The position numbers and the translations under genes are program-made. Source: Verrucomicrobiota bacterium (GTDB lineage Bacteria > Verrucomicrobiota > Verrucomicrobiia > Opitutales > Opitutaceae). From it: a stretch of 49,120 nt of DNA. The stretch spans positions 1-49,120 of the forward strand of contig JAEKKV010000027.1 of the NCBI GenBank assembly GCA_019510185.1, read 5' to 3'. This document shows positions 18,177 to 27,310 of this stretch, piece by piece. The notes under the pieces were generated by a model. That model had not been told where the DNA came from. It worked only from the letters and a program-made list of their open reading frames with translations, and searched no databases. Position 1 is the stretch's first letter; every line of letters starts with the position of its first letter.

Positions 18177-19094
18177 TCACTTCAAAGTCTTGATCCAACG
18201 GCCGACCGTTTCCGCCAGTTTCGCGAAGGCGGCGTTGGTCGAGGGCTTGGCGAGGCCGTCGAAGACGCCCCAGTGCTCGACGTGCGTGACCGATTTGCCC
18301 GGCGCCAGTTTCACGAGCGGGCTGAGGGTCTCGAGTTCGATCATTTTGCCGTTGGTAAAGGTCTCGAACGCGCACCCGAAATCCGGATACGTCGCTCCCT
18401 TGATCACCGGCGCGTATTTCACAAAGGTCACGCCGTCGACCCAGTAGGCCGACCAGCCGGGATAGTTGGTGATGCCGAGCTTCTGGGCTTCCTTCGCCTG
18501 ATCGACATCGATGCCGATGAAATCGCGGTGCAGGTCCCAGACCTTCGTCGAAAGGTCGGTGAACGTCCAGGGGACGAGCGAGTAATTGGGCAGCAGGTCG
18601 CCGTCGGAGTGGCTGCCCTTGGGCAGGAGGGGAAGCACGCCGTAGCCGCCGCCGCGGAACATCGTGAGCGCCCAGGCGGCGGTCTCAACCGCCCACAGGC
18701 CGTGATTGGTGAGCGCATGGGTGACCTTCACCGTGCGGTCGCCCGTGAGCTCGATCTTCATGGCCTTCTGCAGGCCGGTCTTTTCCTCGGTCGGCTGCGC
18801 GAGCGCGATGCCGTTCTTGAGGGGCTTCACCGCCGGCGGCTCATCGTCGGGCTGATAGGTGCGCACGATATCCTCGGGCGAGTGCCAGAGGCGGTGGCCG
18901 CCGCGCAGCATGTAGCCATGGTACGGCTTCTCGTTGGCGGGAAACTCGAGAAAAACGTTGCCCGCCTTTTTTCCGGCAAGGGAGCGCAGGGACACCACGC
19001 GCGGTCCGACCGCGGTCGTGACGACCAGTTCAAGGGCCTTGGTGGAGAGCGCGACGGCCTCGCCACCGCGGAAATCAGTCTTCGAGTGTTTCAT
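18177..19094 (-). CDS. Mutarotase-like protein of unknown function, overlaps der
   Basis: A 305-residue protein starting MKHSKTDFRGG. Signature runs are MLRGGHRLWHSPEDIVRTYQ, PDDEPPAVKPL, ALTNHGLWAVETAAWA, and DFGCAFETFTNGKMIELETL. The pattern fits the galactose-mutarotase-like (beta-sandwich) superfamily, but I do not know the substrate. The start at 19094 lies 20 bp inside the end of der, so translational coupling is probable. There is no in-frame ATG between this start and YMLRG. No signal peptide. Sugar epimerase or sugar-phosphate binding are both possible. Confidence 0.75.
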   Translation of the reverse strand: MKHSKTDFRGGEAVALSTKALELVVTTAVGPRVVSLRSLAGKKAGNVFLEFPANEKPYHGYMLRGGHRLWHSPEDIVRTYQPDDEPPAVKPLKNGIALAQPTEEKTGLQKAMKIELTGDRTVKVTHALTNHGLWAVETAAWALTMFRGGGYGVLPLLPKGSHSDGDLLPNYSLVPWTFTDLSTKVWDLHRDFIGIDVDQAKEAQKLGITNYPGWSAYWVDGVTFVKYAPVIKGATYPDFGCAFETFTNGKMIELETLSPLVKLAPGKSVTHVEHWGVFDGLAKPSTNAAFAKLAETVGRWIKTLK

Positions 19095-20637
19095 GGGTAG
19101 AGTCTTCGTCCGCGGCCGCATCCTCGCCTTCCTTCCACTTGGGAACATGGGCCTCGGGATGCTCGCGGCGGGCGTTTTCGAGGGCGGCGCGCTTGGCCTT
19201 GCCGGAGTAGGCGGTGCCCGGCTCGTGCTTTTCCTTGCCGACCAGCTCGAAGTAAATCGGGCAGCCGTTGAGCTCGAAGGCGTCCACCAGACCGGCCTCC
19301 AGATAACGACGATACTGCTCGGTGAGCTTTTCCTCGCGGTTGCAGAAAATCTTGATGCGGAAAGGACGGTTTCCCGTCTGGGTCGCGTAATAGACGCGGA
19401 AACGTTTGCCGCCCACTGACGGCGGCGGCGTGCGCTCGGTCAGGTAGCCTATGACTTTGTTGAGCTTGGCCGTGGAAAGCTTGATATCGAGGATGCGATT
19501 CAGCTTCACCGCCGCGTTGAGCATGCGGTCCACCTCGTAGCCGCTCATGGCGGACACAAAGATCAACGGAGCGCCCGGCGTGAAGAACAGCCGGTCCAGG
19601 ATGGCGCGTTCGTATTTGAGCCGGTATTCGCGCTCGCTTTTAAAATCGTGCAGCCCCCACTCGGGCGCGCAATCGGGGTCGAGCTTGGACGCGAAGGCCT
19701 GCTTCACGACATCCCACTTGTTGACGACGATGACGATGGGTTTGCGCTCCTTGATGGCCTCGCCGGCAATGGCCTTGTCCTGCTGCGTGACGCCGTCGAT
19801 GGCGTCGAGCACGAGGAACACCACGTCGGTCTCCTTGATCGCATCCAGCGAGCGGAGACGGGAAAAATACTCGACGGGCGAGGCGAGCTTCGTGGAGGCC
19901 TTGATGCCAGCGGTGTCGATGAGCTTGAACGGATAGAACTTTCCGTCGCGGCCCTTGAAGTCGAAGGGGAGCTCGATGGCGTCGCGGGTGGTGCCGGCCA
20001 CCTCGCTCACGATGAGGCGGTCGCTGCGGAGCAGGCGATTGCTCAGCGAGGATTTGCCGACGTTGGGACGGCCGATGAAACAGACGCAGAGGGGATCGGC
20101 GGCCGTCTTTTCGCCCGGCTCGGCGACCTCGGGCGCGGGTCCGATCCGTTTCAAAATTTCTTCGCGCAGGAAGGACTCGCCGGTGCCATGCTCGGCGGAA
20201 ACCCGAATCGGCTCACCCAACCCGAGACGGTAGGCCTCGGCGAGGTCGATCTTGGCATCGTCGAAGTCGGCCTTGTTGATGACGAGCAACACGTTCTTCT
20301 TGGACTTGCGCAGCATCTGGGCGATGCGCGTGTCGAGGGAGGTAAGGCCCTCCAAGCCGTCGATCACGAACAGGATCAGCGCGGCGGCGTCCATGGCGAA
20401 GCCCACCTGTTGCTCGGAGGCGGCGGTGAGCGCGGCAGGCGTGATGTTGCCGTCGGTAAAACCGAGGCCGCCGGTGTCGAGCAGCGTGTAGGCGCCGTCC
20501 TCGATCTCGGCGGAGATGACGTCACGGGTGACGCCAGGCTGATCGTGAACGATCGAGATGCGCTTCCGCGCCAGCCGGTTGAAGAGGCGGCTTTTGCCGA
20601 CATTGGGACGGCCTACGATGGCGACGGAGCGATTCAT
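19075..20637 (-). CDS. der: Ribosome biogenesis GTPase Der (EngA)
   Basis: A 520-residue protein with two GTPase domains: GRPNVGKSRLFNRLARKR at residues 9-26 and GRPNVGKSSLSNRLL near 188, each with a DTAG/DTGG and NKxD motif. The C-terminal KH-like domain includes GYLTERTPPPSVGGKRFRVY. Der binds the 50S ribosomal subunit during assembly. The first P-loop has Arg after GKS, where Thr is usual. A tail of about 40 residues, rich in Glu/Asp, extends beyond the KH domain. It starts 75 bp from the end of the aminotransferase gene. Confidence 0.97.
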   Translation of the reverse strand: MNRSVAIVGRPNVGKSRLFNRLARKRISIVHDQPGVTRDVISAEIEDGAYTLLDTGGLGFTDGNITPAALTAASEQQVGFAMDAAALILFVIDGLEGLTSLDTRIAQMLRKSKKNVLLVINKADFDDAKIDLAEAYRLGLGEPIRVSAEHGTGESFLREEILKRIGPAPEVAEPGEKTAADPLCVCFIGRPNVGKSSLSNRLLRSDRLIVSEVAGTTRDAIELPFDFKGRDGKFYPFKLIDTAGIKASTKLASPVEYFSRLRSLDAIKETDVVFLVLDAIDGVTQQDKAIAGEAIKERKPIVIVVNKWDVVKQAFASKLDPDCAPEWGLHDFKSEREYRLKYERAILDRLFFTPGAPLIFVSAMSGYEVDRMLNAAVKLNRILDIKLSTAKLNKVIGYLTERTPPPSVGGKRFRVYYATQTGNRPFRIKIFCNREEKLTEQYRRYLEAGLVDAFELNGCPIYFELVGKEKHEPGTAYSGKAKRAALENARREHPEAHVPKWKEGEDAAADEDSTHETLED

Positions 20638-20711
20638 GGATGGAATTTACAGGAGGAACGGGAGGGAACGGAGAAAAAACGCCGTTTCTTTCCCGCCCCT
20701 CCCCCGGGAGT

Positions 20712-21893
20712 CTAGCGTTTGATCCCCTGGACAAACCGCTCGATGCGGTCGCAGGCGACGATAAGTTGTTCGTAACTGGTGGCGAAGCACGCGCGCACAT
20801 GACCCAGGCCGTTGGTGCCGAAGGCGCCGCCGGGGACGACCGCGACCTTCTCCTTTTCGAGCAGGCCGAACGAAAAATCCTTTTCGGTGAGCCCGGTGCC
20901 CTTGACCTCGGGAAACGCGTAGAACGAGCCGCGCGGCGAATGGCAGGTGAGGCCGATCTCGTTGAAGCGGCGCACCACGAGATCGCGGCGGCGGTGGTAT
21001 TGCTCGCGCATCTTGCATACGCTGTCCCAGCCGCGGGTGAGCGCCTCGAGGGCGGCCTCCTGGGCGATGATCGAGGCACACAGCATCGTGTACTGGTGCA
21101 CCTTCATCATTGCGTCGACGAGCGCAGCCGGACCGCAGGCGTAGCCGATGCGCCAACCGGTCATCGCAAAAGCCTTCGAGAAGCCGTGCAGGAAAATCGT
21201 GCGCTCAGCCATGCCCGGCAGGCTGGCGATGCTGGTGTGCACGCCGTCGAAGGTCAGCTCCGAGTAGATCTCGTCGCTCATCACGAGGAGGTCCTTCTCG
21301 CGGCAGAAATCGGCGATCTTGGTCAACTGCTCCAGGCTGCACGTGCCGCCCGTGGGGTTGCACGGGAGGTTAAGCATGAGGATCTTGCAGCCCGGCACCC
21401 ATGCGGCGCGCAGGGCCTCGGCGGTCAGGGCGAAGCCGTCCTTCGCGTAGGTCGGCACCGCCACGGCCTCGCCATGCACGAGCGTGATGCTCGGGTGGTA
21501 GGAAACGTAACAGGGCTGGTGATACATCACCTTGTCGCCCGGGTTGCACAGGGCGCGCAACGCCAGGTCGATCGCCTCGGAGACGCCCACGGTGACCAGC
21601 ACCTGGTCCTCGGGACGGTAGGACACGCCGAAATGCTCGGTCACGTAGGTCGAGATCGCGCGGCGCAGCTCGATCATGCCGAGGTTGGACGTGTAGTAGG
21701 TCTTGCCCTTTTCGAGGGCGTAGATGGCGGCCTCGCGGATGTGCCACGGGGTGACGAAATCGGGTTCGCCCACACCGAGGGAGATCACGTCCTGGCCCTT
21801 CATCTTGGCCACGAGTTCGAAGAAATCGCGAATGCCGCTCTTGGGCAGCGAGGCCACGTGGCCCGCCACCCAGCGTTTTGGGTCAGCGCTCAT
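20712..21893 (-). CDS. Class I PLP aminotransferase, next to an Lrp/AsnC regulator
   Basis: A 393-residue PLP enzyme with GVGEPDFVTPWHIRE (40-54), NLPCNPTGG (175-183), SDEIYSELTFDG (206-217) and LHGFSKAFAMTGWRIGY with PLP Lys240. It belongs to the class I/II aminotransferases and differs clearly from the copy at 9866-11059. Substrate is not known. The upstream gene, an Lrp/AsnC-type regulator, starts the same unit (9 bp spacing), which is a common way to control amino acid metabolism genes. Confidence 0.93.
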   Translation of the reverse strand: MSADPKRWVAGHVASLPKSGIRDFFELVAKMKGQDVISLGVGEPDFVTPWHIREAAIYALEKGKTYYTSNLGMIELRRAISTYVTEHFGVSYRPEDQVLVTVGVSEAIDLALRALCNPGDKVMYHQPCYVSYHPSITLVHGEAVAVPTYAKDGFALTAEALRAAWVPGCKILMLNLPCNPTGGTCSLEQLTKIADFCREKDLLVMSDEIYSELTFDGVHTSIASLPGMAERTIFLHGFSKAFAMTGWRIGYACGPAALVDAMMKVHQYTMLCASIIAQEAALEALTRGWDSVCKMREQYHRRRDLVVRRFNEIGLTCHSPRGSFYAFPEVKGTGLTEKDFSFGLLEKEKVAVVPGGAFGTNGLGHVRACFATSYEQLIVACDRIERFVQGIKR

Positions 21894-21902
21894 GATACGG
21901 GA

Positions 21903-22391
21903 TCAGGGGGCGACGTTGAGGCGGCTCGTCTGCACGTCCGCCTGCTCGATGAGGAATCCGCCCTCCTTATAGGAGCGCAGCATGAAATGGGTGCTGGTCG
22001 ACAGCACGCCCTCGAGCGTCGAAAGTTTTTCCGACACGAAGCCCGCGACTTTCTGCAGGCTGGAGCCGTTGACGAACACCAGCAGGTCGTAGCCGCCCGA
22101 CATCAGGTAGCACGACTCCACCTCGTCGAAACGCGCGAGGCGCTCCGCGAGACGGTTGAACCCGCCGCCGCGCTCCGGCGTCATCTTCACCTCGATCACC
22201 GCCCGGACGGCTGCGCCGGCGGCGGCCTCGCGCGAAAGATCGAGCACCGGACGCCAGCCGAGGAAGATTTTATCTTTTTTCAGCTGCTCCAGGTGCTGTT
22301 GAACTTCGGCTTCGGACAGACCGACGACCTGCGCCATTTGCGCGGTGGTAAGGCTGCCGCCTTCGAGTAACAGCTTGAGAACAGGGTTCAT
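21903..22391 (-). CDS. Lrp/AsnC family transcriptional regulator
   Basis: A 162-residue protein starting MNPVLKLLLEGG. It has an N-terminal winged HTH (LTTAQMAQVVGLSEAEVQQH, about 14-33) and a C-terminal ligand-binding RAM-like domain (AVRAVIEVKM to STSTHFMLRSY). Lrp/AsnC proteins sense amino acids and control metabolism genes. The upstream in-frame ATG (22433) adds 14 residues that do not look like family sequence, so 22391 was chosen. It leads the aminotransferase gene, so control of that gene or of itself is likely. Confidence 0.88.
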   Translation of the reverse strand: MNPVLKLLLEGGSLTTAQMAQVVGLSEAEVQQHLEQLKKDKIFLGWRPVLDLSREAAAGAAVRAVIEVKMTPERGGGFNRLAERLARFDEVESCYLMSGGYDLLVFVNGSSLQKVAGFVSEKLSTLEGVLSTSTHFMLRSYKEGGFLIEQADVQTSRLNVAP

Positions 22392-22416
22392 GGGAGGTGG
22401 AGATTCGCAGAAGACG

Positions 22417-22521
22417 AAACCACTAATCCACACTAATTTTCAGGAATGGCACCGAATCCTCCCCCGCCAGGTCCCGGCGGTTCCCTGAAAATTAGTGTTC
22501 ATTAGTGGCCATTAGTGGTTT
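22417..22521. repeat. Inverted repeat with 10-bp ATTAGTG tandem units between asnC and ffh
   Basis: The left arm (22417-22444) reads on the opposite strand as CCTGAAAATTAGTGT followed by a second ATTAGTGG unit. The right arm (22484-22521) starts with the same CCTGAAAATTAGTGT and continues as three 10-bp units: ATTAGTGTTC, ATTAGTGGCC, ATTAGTGGTT. The arms flank a 39-bp centre. The whole lies between two divergent starts, and the AT-rich arms stand out against the GC-rich surroundings. It may be an operator, a mobile repeat or a structured leader. Confidence 0.8.
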
Positions 22522-22540
22522 CACTCCGGTTCTCTTTCCC

Positions 22541-23884
22541 ATGTTCGAATCCCTCACCGACAAGCTCTCCTCCGCCCTCCGCAACCTTCGCGGCGTCGGC
22601 AAACTGTCCGAAGACAACATGGCCGACGCCCTCAAGGAGGTGCGCACCGCCCTCCTCTCCGCCGACGTCCATTTCAAGGTCGCACGCGAATTCGTCGAAC
22701 GTGTCCAGGCACAGTGCGTCGGCCAGGAGGTCATCAAGTCCGTCACGCCCGGCCAGCAGATCATCAAGATCATCCATGACGAGCTCGTCCGCCTGCTCGG
22801 CGAAGGCACCACCGACCTCTCCCCCGCCCGCCCGCTGAAGGTTCTGATGGCCGGCCTCCACGGCTCCGGCAAAACCACCTCGACCGCCAAGCTCGGCCGT
22901 CTCCTCAAAAAACGCGGCTACCGTCCCTTCGTCATCGCCTGCGACGTTTACCGTCCCGCCGCCATCGACCAGCTTGAGATTCTCGCCAAGCAGGAAGAGC
23001 TCGGTTTCTACGGCGACCGTGTTTCCAAGGACGTGCCCGCCATCGGCGCCGCCGGCCTCGCCGCCGCCCAGGCCGCCGGGGCCGATGCCATTCTCTTCGA
23101 CACCGCCGGCCGTCTCCAAATCGACGCCGACCTGATCGAAGAGGTTAAAAAACTCCGCGCCCGCATCCAGCCCGACGAAGTCCTGCTCGTCGCCGACGGC
23201 GCCCTCGGCCAGGAGGCGGTCAACGTCGCCAAGGCGTTTCACGACGCGCTCCAGCTCACCGGCCTCATTCTCACCAAGCTCGACGGCGACGCCCGAGGCG
23301 GCGCGGCCCTCTCGATCAAATCGATCACCGGCGTGCCGATCAAATTCGTCGGCACCGGCGAAAAGGTCGCCGACTTCGACACGTTTTACCCCGACCGCCT
23401 CGCCTCCCGCATCCTCGGCATGGGCGACGTCGTCTCCCTCGTCGAACGCGCCCAGGAAAACATCGACCAAAAAGAGGCCGAGAAAATGGCGGAGAAACTC
23501 CGCAAGGCCGATTTCAATCTCGAGGATTTCCTCGCCCAGCTCCAGCAGGTCAAAAAACTCGGCTCCATGCAGAGCATCATGGGCATGATGCCCGGCATGA
23601 GCGGCGTTGCGCTGCCCGATGACGCCGAGAAGCAGATGGCGCGCACCGAGGCCATCATCAAGTCCATGACCCTTCAGGAACGCCGCAAACCCGACGTGCT
23701 CAATGGCAACCGCCGCCTGCGCATCGCCAACGGCGCCGGCGTGAAGGTTCTCGAAGTCAACCAGCTCATGAAGCAATTCCAGCAGATGCAGAAGATGATG
23801 AAAATGCTCAAGGGCGGTGGCGCGAAAAAGATGATGCGCCAGATGGAAGGCATGAAGGGCAAGGGCGGTTTCCCCGGATTCTGA
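22541..23884 (+). CDS. ffh: Signal recognition particle protein Ffh
   Basis: A 447-residue protein starting MFESLTDKL. The N domain (1-90) precedes the GTPase domain with P-loop GLHGSGKTT (about 104-112), DTAGRLQ (about 190) and [11 protein letters not shown] (about 247-257). The methionine-rich M domain (about 300-447, [19 protein letters not shown]) binds signal sequences and 4.5S RNA. It targets nascent membrane and exported proteins to SecYEG. An in-frame start at 22505 was rejected because its residues are not conserved-looking and fall inside the ATTAGTG repeat. Confidence 0.97.
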   Translation: MFESLTDKLSSALRNLRGVGKLSEDNMADALKEVRTALLSADVHFKVAREFVERVQAQCVGQEVIKSVTPGQQIIKIIHDELVRLLGEGTTDLSPARPLKVLMAGLHGSGKTTSTAKLGRLLKKRGYRPFVIACDVYRPAAIDQLEILAKQEELGFYGDRVSKDVPAIGAAGLAAAQAAGADAILFDTAGRLQIDADLIEEVKKLRARIQPDEVLLVADGALGQEAVNVAKAFHDALQLTGLILTKLDGDARGGAALSIKSITGVPIKFVGTGEKVADFDTFYPDRLASRILGMGDVVSLVERAQENIDQKEAEKMAEKLRKADFNLEDFLAQLQQVKKLGSMQSIMGMMPGMSGVALPDDAEKQMARTEAIIKSMTLQERRKPDVLNGNRRLRIANGAGVKVLEVNQLMKQFQQMQKMMKMLKGGGAKKMMRQMEGMKGKGGFPGF

Positions 23885-23904
23885 AATTCCTTCGCCGGCA
23901 TCGC

Positions 23905-24585
23905 ATGAAAAACCGACTCCTCACGCTGAGCCTCCTCGCGGGCGGCCTGCTTTGCCTCCACGCCCCCGCCGTGCAGGCCAAGGCTTCCCACCCGTTCGGC
24001 ACGCATGACGAGCCCGTTCTTCCCGCGAACACCGCCGACAGTCTTGTCATCACGCCGCTGACTGCGGAAAAGCTGCCGCCGAAAATCTTCCATGTCGGCC
24101 ACGTCGGGGAAACCGGCCAGCCCAAACGCGAGGCGCTGCTCGCATTTTTCGCCGTTTTCCAAACGCAGTATGCTTGGGATGAGGCGCGCAAAATAGTGCC
24201 GGCCGCTCCCTGGCAGGCCTCCGGACTCGTCGACCTCACCGCCACGATCACGCAGGAGCCCGCCAACGGCGTTTACCTGCTCGGGCCTGACGCCACTCGC
24301 TGTGTTTTCCTGAAAACCGACGAGCAAAACCTCACGCCTGTCGGCGCCACCCTGCACACCCTCGCCTGCAAAACCGGCCTGCAAGAATGGGGCGACGCCA
24401 CGGGCGCCGTGCTGAAATCGCCGCTCTATCAACCGGTGGTCCTTCCGCTGCCGTCCCGTCCGGACGCCCCGCCCCGCGACGCTTTTCTCGCCGCGCTGCG
24501 CGCCGGCCAGACCTTCGATATCTTGGTCCAGGAGGCCGGTCCGGGCGCGTCCCCCTCCCCTGCGGTCTATAAACTTGTCTGGTGA
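23905..24585 (+). CDS. Hypothetical exported protein
   Basis: A 226-residue protein with an evident signal peptide (MKNRLLTLSLLAGGLLCLHA to about residue 25, cleavage near VQAKA). The mature part has no recognised domain. It contains three cysteines after the signal region, spaced widely (CVFLK, LACKTGL), so a disulfide is possible. It follows ffh by 20 bp and probably shares its transcript. I can only call it an exported or periplasmic protein of unknown function. Confidence 0.65.
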   Translation: MKNRLLTLSLLAGGLLCLHAPAVQAKASHPFGTHDEPVLPANTADSLVITPLTAEKLPPKIFHVGHVGETGQPKREALLAFFAVFQTQYAWDEARKIVPAAPWQASGLVDLTATITQEPANGVYLLGPDATRCVFLKTDEQNLTPVGATLHTLACKTGLQEWGDATGAVLKSPLYQPVVLPLPSRPDAPPRDAFLAALRAGQTFDILVQEAGPGASPSPAVYKLVW

Positions 24586-24674
24586 CAGGATCGCGTGACG
24601 GCCGACCGGCCTTCGAAAAATTGCGCCGGAACAATCCGGACGACGCCGGCTCATTCTCGTGTTAAAGTGAGCCC

Positions 24675-26114
24675 ATGCGGTTGAATCCGTCCCTACTCTA
24701 CGCCCGCGTCCTCGCCAGTGACGCGACCTGCAACGGCCAATTCTTTTTCGGCGTCACCAGCACGGGCATCTATTGCCTGCCCTCCTGCAAGGCCCGCAAA
24801 CCGAAGCCGGAAAACACGCGCTATTTTCCCACCGCCGAAGCCGCGCGGGCCGCCGGACTGCGCGCTTGCAAGAAATGCCACCCCGACGATTTCGCCCGTG
24901 GCGCCGATCCCGTGCTGGAAAGTATCGAGCAACTCGTCGCCGCCTTCCGCGAAAACCCCGCGGCCTTCGCGGATGCCCGCGCCATCGTGAAACGTTCCGG
25001 CTTCGGTGCGACCCGGCTCTTCGAACTTTTCCGCCAGCACTACCACGCCACGCCCGCCGATCTGCTTTTGCGCGCCCGGATTGAGACAGCCCGCCGTCGC
25101 TTGCTCGCCGACGACGCCACACTGGCCGATGTGGCGTTCGGCGTCGGCTTCGAATCCCTCTCCGTTTTTCACGACCAGTTTCGGCGGCTGAACGGCCTCA
25201 CTCCCTCCGCTTATCGCGAGTTGCGCACCGCCACCGTTTTCGAACTCGCGCTGCCTCCCGGTTATCCGCTCGCCTATTTGCGGCACGCGCTCGGACGCGA
25301 TGCGCACAGCCTGATCGAACGCCTCCACGGCGACGACTACACCACCGTGGTGCAACTGATCCATGGCCCCGCCCGCTTGCAGCTCAAACTCTCGCCCGAA
25401 CGCGTGCGCGCCGAAGTCCGGGGCGATTTCTCCGCCTCGGCCTCGCCCGCGGCGGAGGCGCATGCCATCGTCACCGGCCTGCTCGGGCTCGGCCAAGATG
25501 CGGAAGCCTTCGCCCGACTCGCCCGCAAGCTCGGCCTGGCCAGACTCGTCGCCGGCCGGCCCTCGCTCCGCCTCAGCCAGACACCCTCCGTTTTCGACGG
25601 TCTTCTGTGGGCGATCATCGGCCAGCAGATCAATCTTCCCTTCGCCTTTCAGTTAAAGCGCCGCTTGACCGAACTTGCCGGCCCCGAATTCGGCGACGGC
25701 CTTTACGCCCCGCCCACTCCAGCCCAAGTCGCCCGGCTCTCCCCCGACGATTTGCGTCCGCTCCAATTCTCCCGCCAAAAGGCGGATTACGTCCTCTCCG
25801 TCTGCCGCCTCATCACCGAGGGAAAACTCGATCTCGACCGTCTCCGGATGCTGTCCGCCACGCGAGCCGCGCGCACGTTGCTCGATATCCGCGGCCTCGG
25901 CCCCTGGTCGGTCAATTATCTGATGATGCGTTCGCTCGGCTTTGCCGATTGCGTCCCGCTCGGCGACACTGGCGTGACCAGCGGGCTTCAGGCGGTTTTT
26001 AAACTGGATGAGCGCCCCGATGCCGACGCCACTCAGCGCCTCATGATGGTTTTCTCCCCTTACCGTTCGCTCGCCACGGCCCATCTGTGGCAGTTCAACC
26101 GCACCACGCCATGA
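24675..26114 (+). CDS. Ada-type regulator fused to AlkA-like 3-methyladenine DNA glycosylase
   Basis: A 479-residue fusion. Residues 1-75 are an Ada-type zinc domain with Cys34, Cys38, Cys65 and Cys68 (GIYCLPSCKA and LRACKKCHP), in which one Cys accepts methyl groups from phosphotriesters in Ada. Residues about 85-185 are an AraC-like HTH (LADVAFGVGFESLSVFHDQF). The rest is an AlkA-like glycosylase with AIIGQQIN, the HhH motif DIRGLGPWSVNY (404-415), and candidate catalytic Asp431 in PLGDTGV. The protein would sense DNA methylation, activate transcription and excise alkylated bases. The stop overlaps the start of ogt (ATGA), so the pair is coupled. Confidence 0.92.
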   Translation: MRLNPSLLYARVLASDATCNGQFFFGVTSTGIYCLPSCKARKPKPENTRYFPTAEAARAAGLRACKKCHPDDFARGADPVLESIEQLVAAFRENPAAFADARAIVKRSGFGATRLFELFRQHYHATPADLLLRARIETARRRLLADDATLADVAFGVGFESLSVFHDQFRRLNGLTPSAYRELRTATVFELALPPGYPLAYLRHALGRDAHSLIERLHGDDYTTVVQLIHGPARLQLKLSPERVRAEVRGDFSASASPAAEAHAIVTGLLGLGQDAEAFARLARKLGLARLVAGRPSLRLSQTPSVFDGLLWAIIGQQINLPFAFQLKRRLTELAGPEFGDGLYAPPTPAQVARLSPDDLRPLQFSRQKADYVLSVCRLITEGKLDLDRLRMLSATRAARTLLDIRGLGPWSVNYLMMRSLGFADCVPLGDTGVTSGLQAVFKLDERPDADATQRLMMVFSPYRSLATAHLWQFNRTTP

Positions 26115-26623
26115 CCTCATCCGCCCTTCTCCGCACTGCCACGTTTTCCACGCCCTGCGGCCCCTTTTCCATCGCGCTCGACGACACCGGCGCGCTCGTC
26201 GCCACTGCCTTCGGACTTCGCCCTGCCCTCCTCCGCCGTCTTCCCGCCAACTGCCATGCAACCGGCGCCAGCGACCGCGATCCGGCGGTTGTCGCAGTAA
26301 AGGAACAAGTGGATGCGTATTTCGCGGGAAAACGGCGGAACTTTGGCCTTCGCATGGCCCCGTTGGGAACGCCATTTCAACGCCGCGTGTGGACGGCGCT
26401 GGCAGAGATTCCTCATGGCGAAACGCGCAGTTACGGACAACTCGCCGCGCAGCTCGGCCAGCCGGGAGCCGCCCGGGCCATCGGACGGGCCAACGCCACC
26501 AATCCGCTCTGCCTCGTCGTGCCCTGCCACCGCGTGATCGGAGCGGACGGATCGCTCACCGGCTTCGCCTTCGGCGAAACCATCAAGCGGCAGCTCCTCG
26601 TCCACGAGGGCGTCGCGATTTGA
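26111..26623 (+). CDS. ogt: Methylated-DNA--protein-cysteine methyltransferase
   Basis: A 170-residue protein with the active-site motif PCHRVIGADG, acceptor Cys139, the GTPFQRRVWTALAEIPHGET stretch (86-105) and the HTH segment SYGQLAAQLG. It transfers the methyl group of O6-methylguanine to itself in a single-turnover repair. The start (26111) overlaps the stop of the Ada-AlkA gene as ATGA. Ogt and Ada-AlkA together form an alkylation repair unit. It ends 1 bp before the end of the convergent trpF. Confidence 0.96.
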   Translation: MTSSALLRTATFSTPCGPFSIALDDTGALVATAFGLRPALLRRLPANCHATGASDRDPAVVAVKEQVDAYFAGKRRNFGLRMAPLGTPFQRRVWTALAEIPHGETRSYGQLAAQLGQPGAARAIGRANATNPLCLVVPCHRVIGADGSLTGFAFGETIKRQLLVHEGVAI

Positions 26624-26624
26624 A

Positions 26625-27287
26625 TCACGCGCCCGTCCGGCTGCGATGGATCGCCACCGCCAGCTCCTTGAGCTTGGTGTGATCCTTGACGCCCGCGGAC
26701 AGCTCCACGCCGCTGTTCACGTCGACGAACTTCGCTCCGCTGTTCGCGAGCGCGACACCGATATTCCCGGGGTTCAGACCTCCCGCCAGAATCCAGGTTT
26801 TTTGCGGATGCGCCGCCTGTTGCCGCGCGAACGCCGCCCAGTCCCCGGTCCGCCCCGAACCGCCGAACCCCTCGGCGTGAAACGTATCCAGTAAAAACGT
26901 ATCCGCCAGCGGCACGATGTCGGCCGCAATCTCTGCCCCGGGAAGCAGTTTGGGCGCGAGCCAGAGACTCTTGGGGCCGACCTGCCGTGACCAGCCCGCG
27001 ACCACCTCCTGCGACACGGCCGCCGGATCGAAATGGATTTGAAAGCGATCGAAGCCGGCCGCGATGGCCGCCGCGAGATCGGTGGCGGAAGGCTCGACCA
27101 TCACGGCGATCCGCTTGCGGCCGGTGGGCAGCAGCTTCGCCATCGCGGTGTAATTCAGCAGCGGAAGATACCGGGGCGATTTGGGATAGAGAATAAAACC
27201 CAAGGCATCCGCGCCGATGCGATCGGCGAACTCCGCATCGACCAAGGAGGTGAGCCCGCAGATTTTGAATCGGATTCCGTCGATCAT
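26625..27287 (-). CDS. trpF: Phosphoribosylanthranilate isomerase
   Basis: A 220-residue (beta/alpha)8 protein starting MIDGIRFKICGL with catalytic Cys10. The second catalytic Asp is in LLDTFHAEGFGGSGRTGDW, and WILAGGLNPGNI and VDVNSGVE bind phosphate. It performs the third step of tryptophan synthesis from anthranilate. No other trp gene is nearby. The start at 27287 was chosen over a longer frame because the extra residues are not family-like. It is convergent with ogt with a one-base gap. Confidence 0.95.
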   Translation of the reverse strand: MIDGIRFKICGLTSLVDAEFADRIGADALGFILYPKSPRYLPLLNYTAMAKLLPTGRKRIAVMVEPSATDLAAAIAAGFDRFQIHFDPAAVSQEVVAGWSRQVGPKSLWLAPKLLPGAEIAADIVPLADTFLLDTFHAEGFGGSGRTGDWAAFARQQAAHPQKTWILAGGLNPGNIGVALANSGAKFVDVNSGVELSAGVKDHTKLKELAVAIHRSRTGA

Positions 27288-27310
27288 GGTTGCCCCGCCA
27301 GTCTCGCCGC

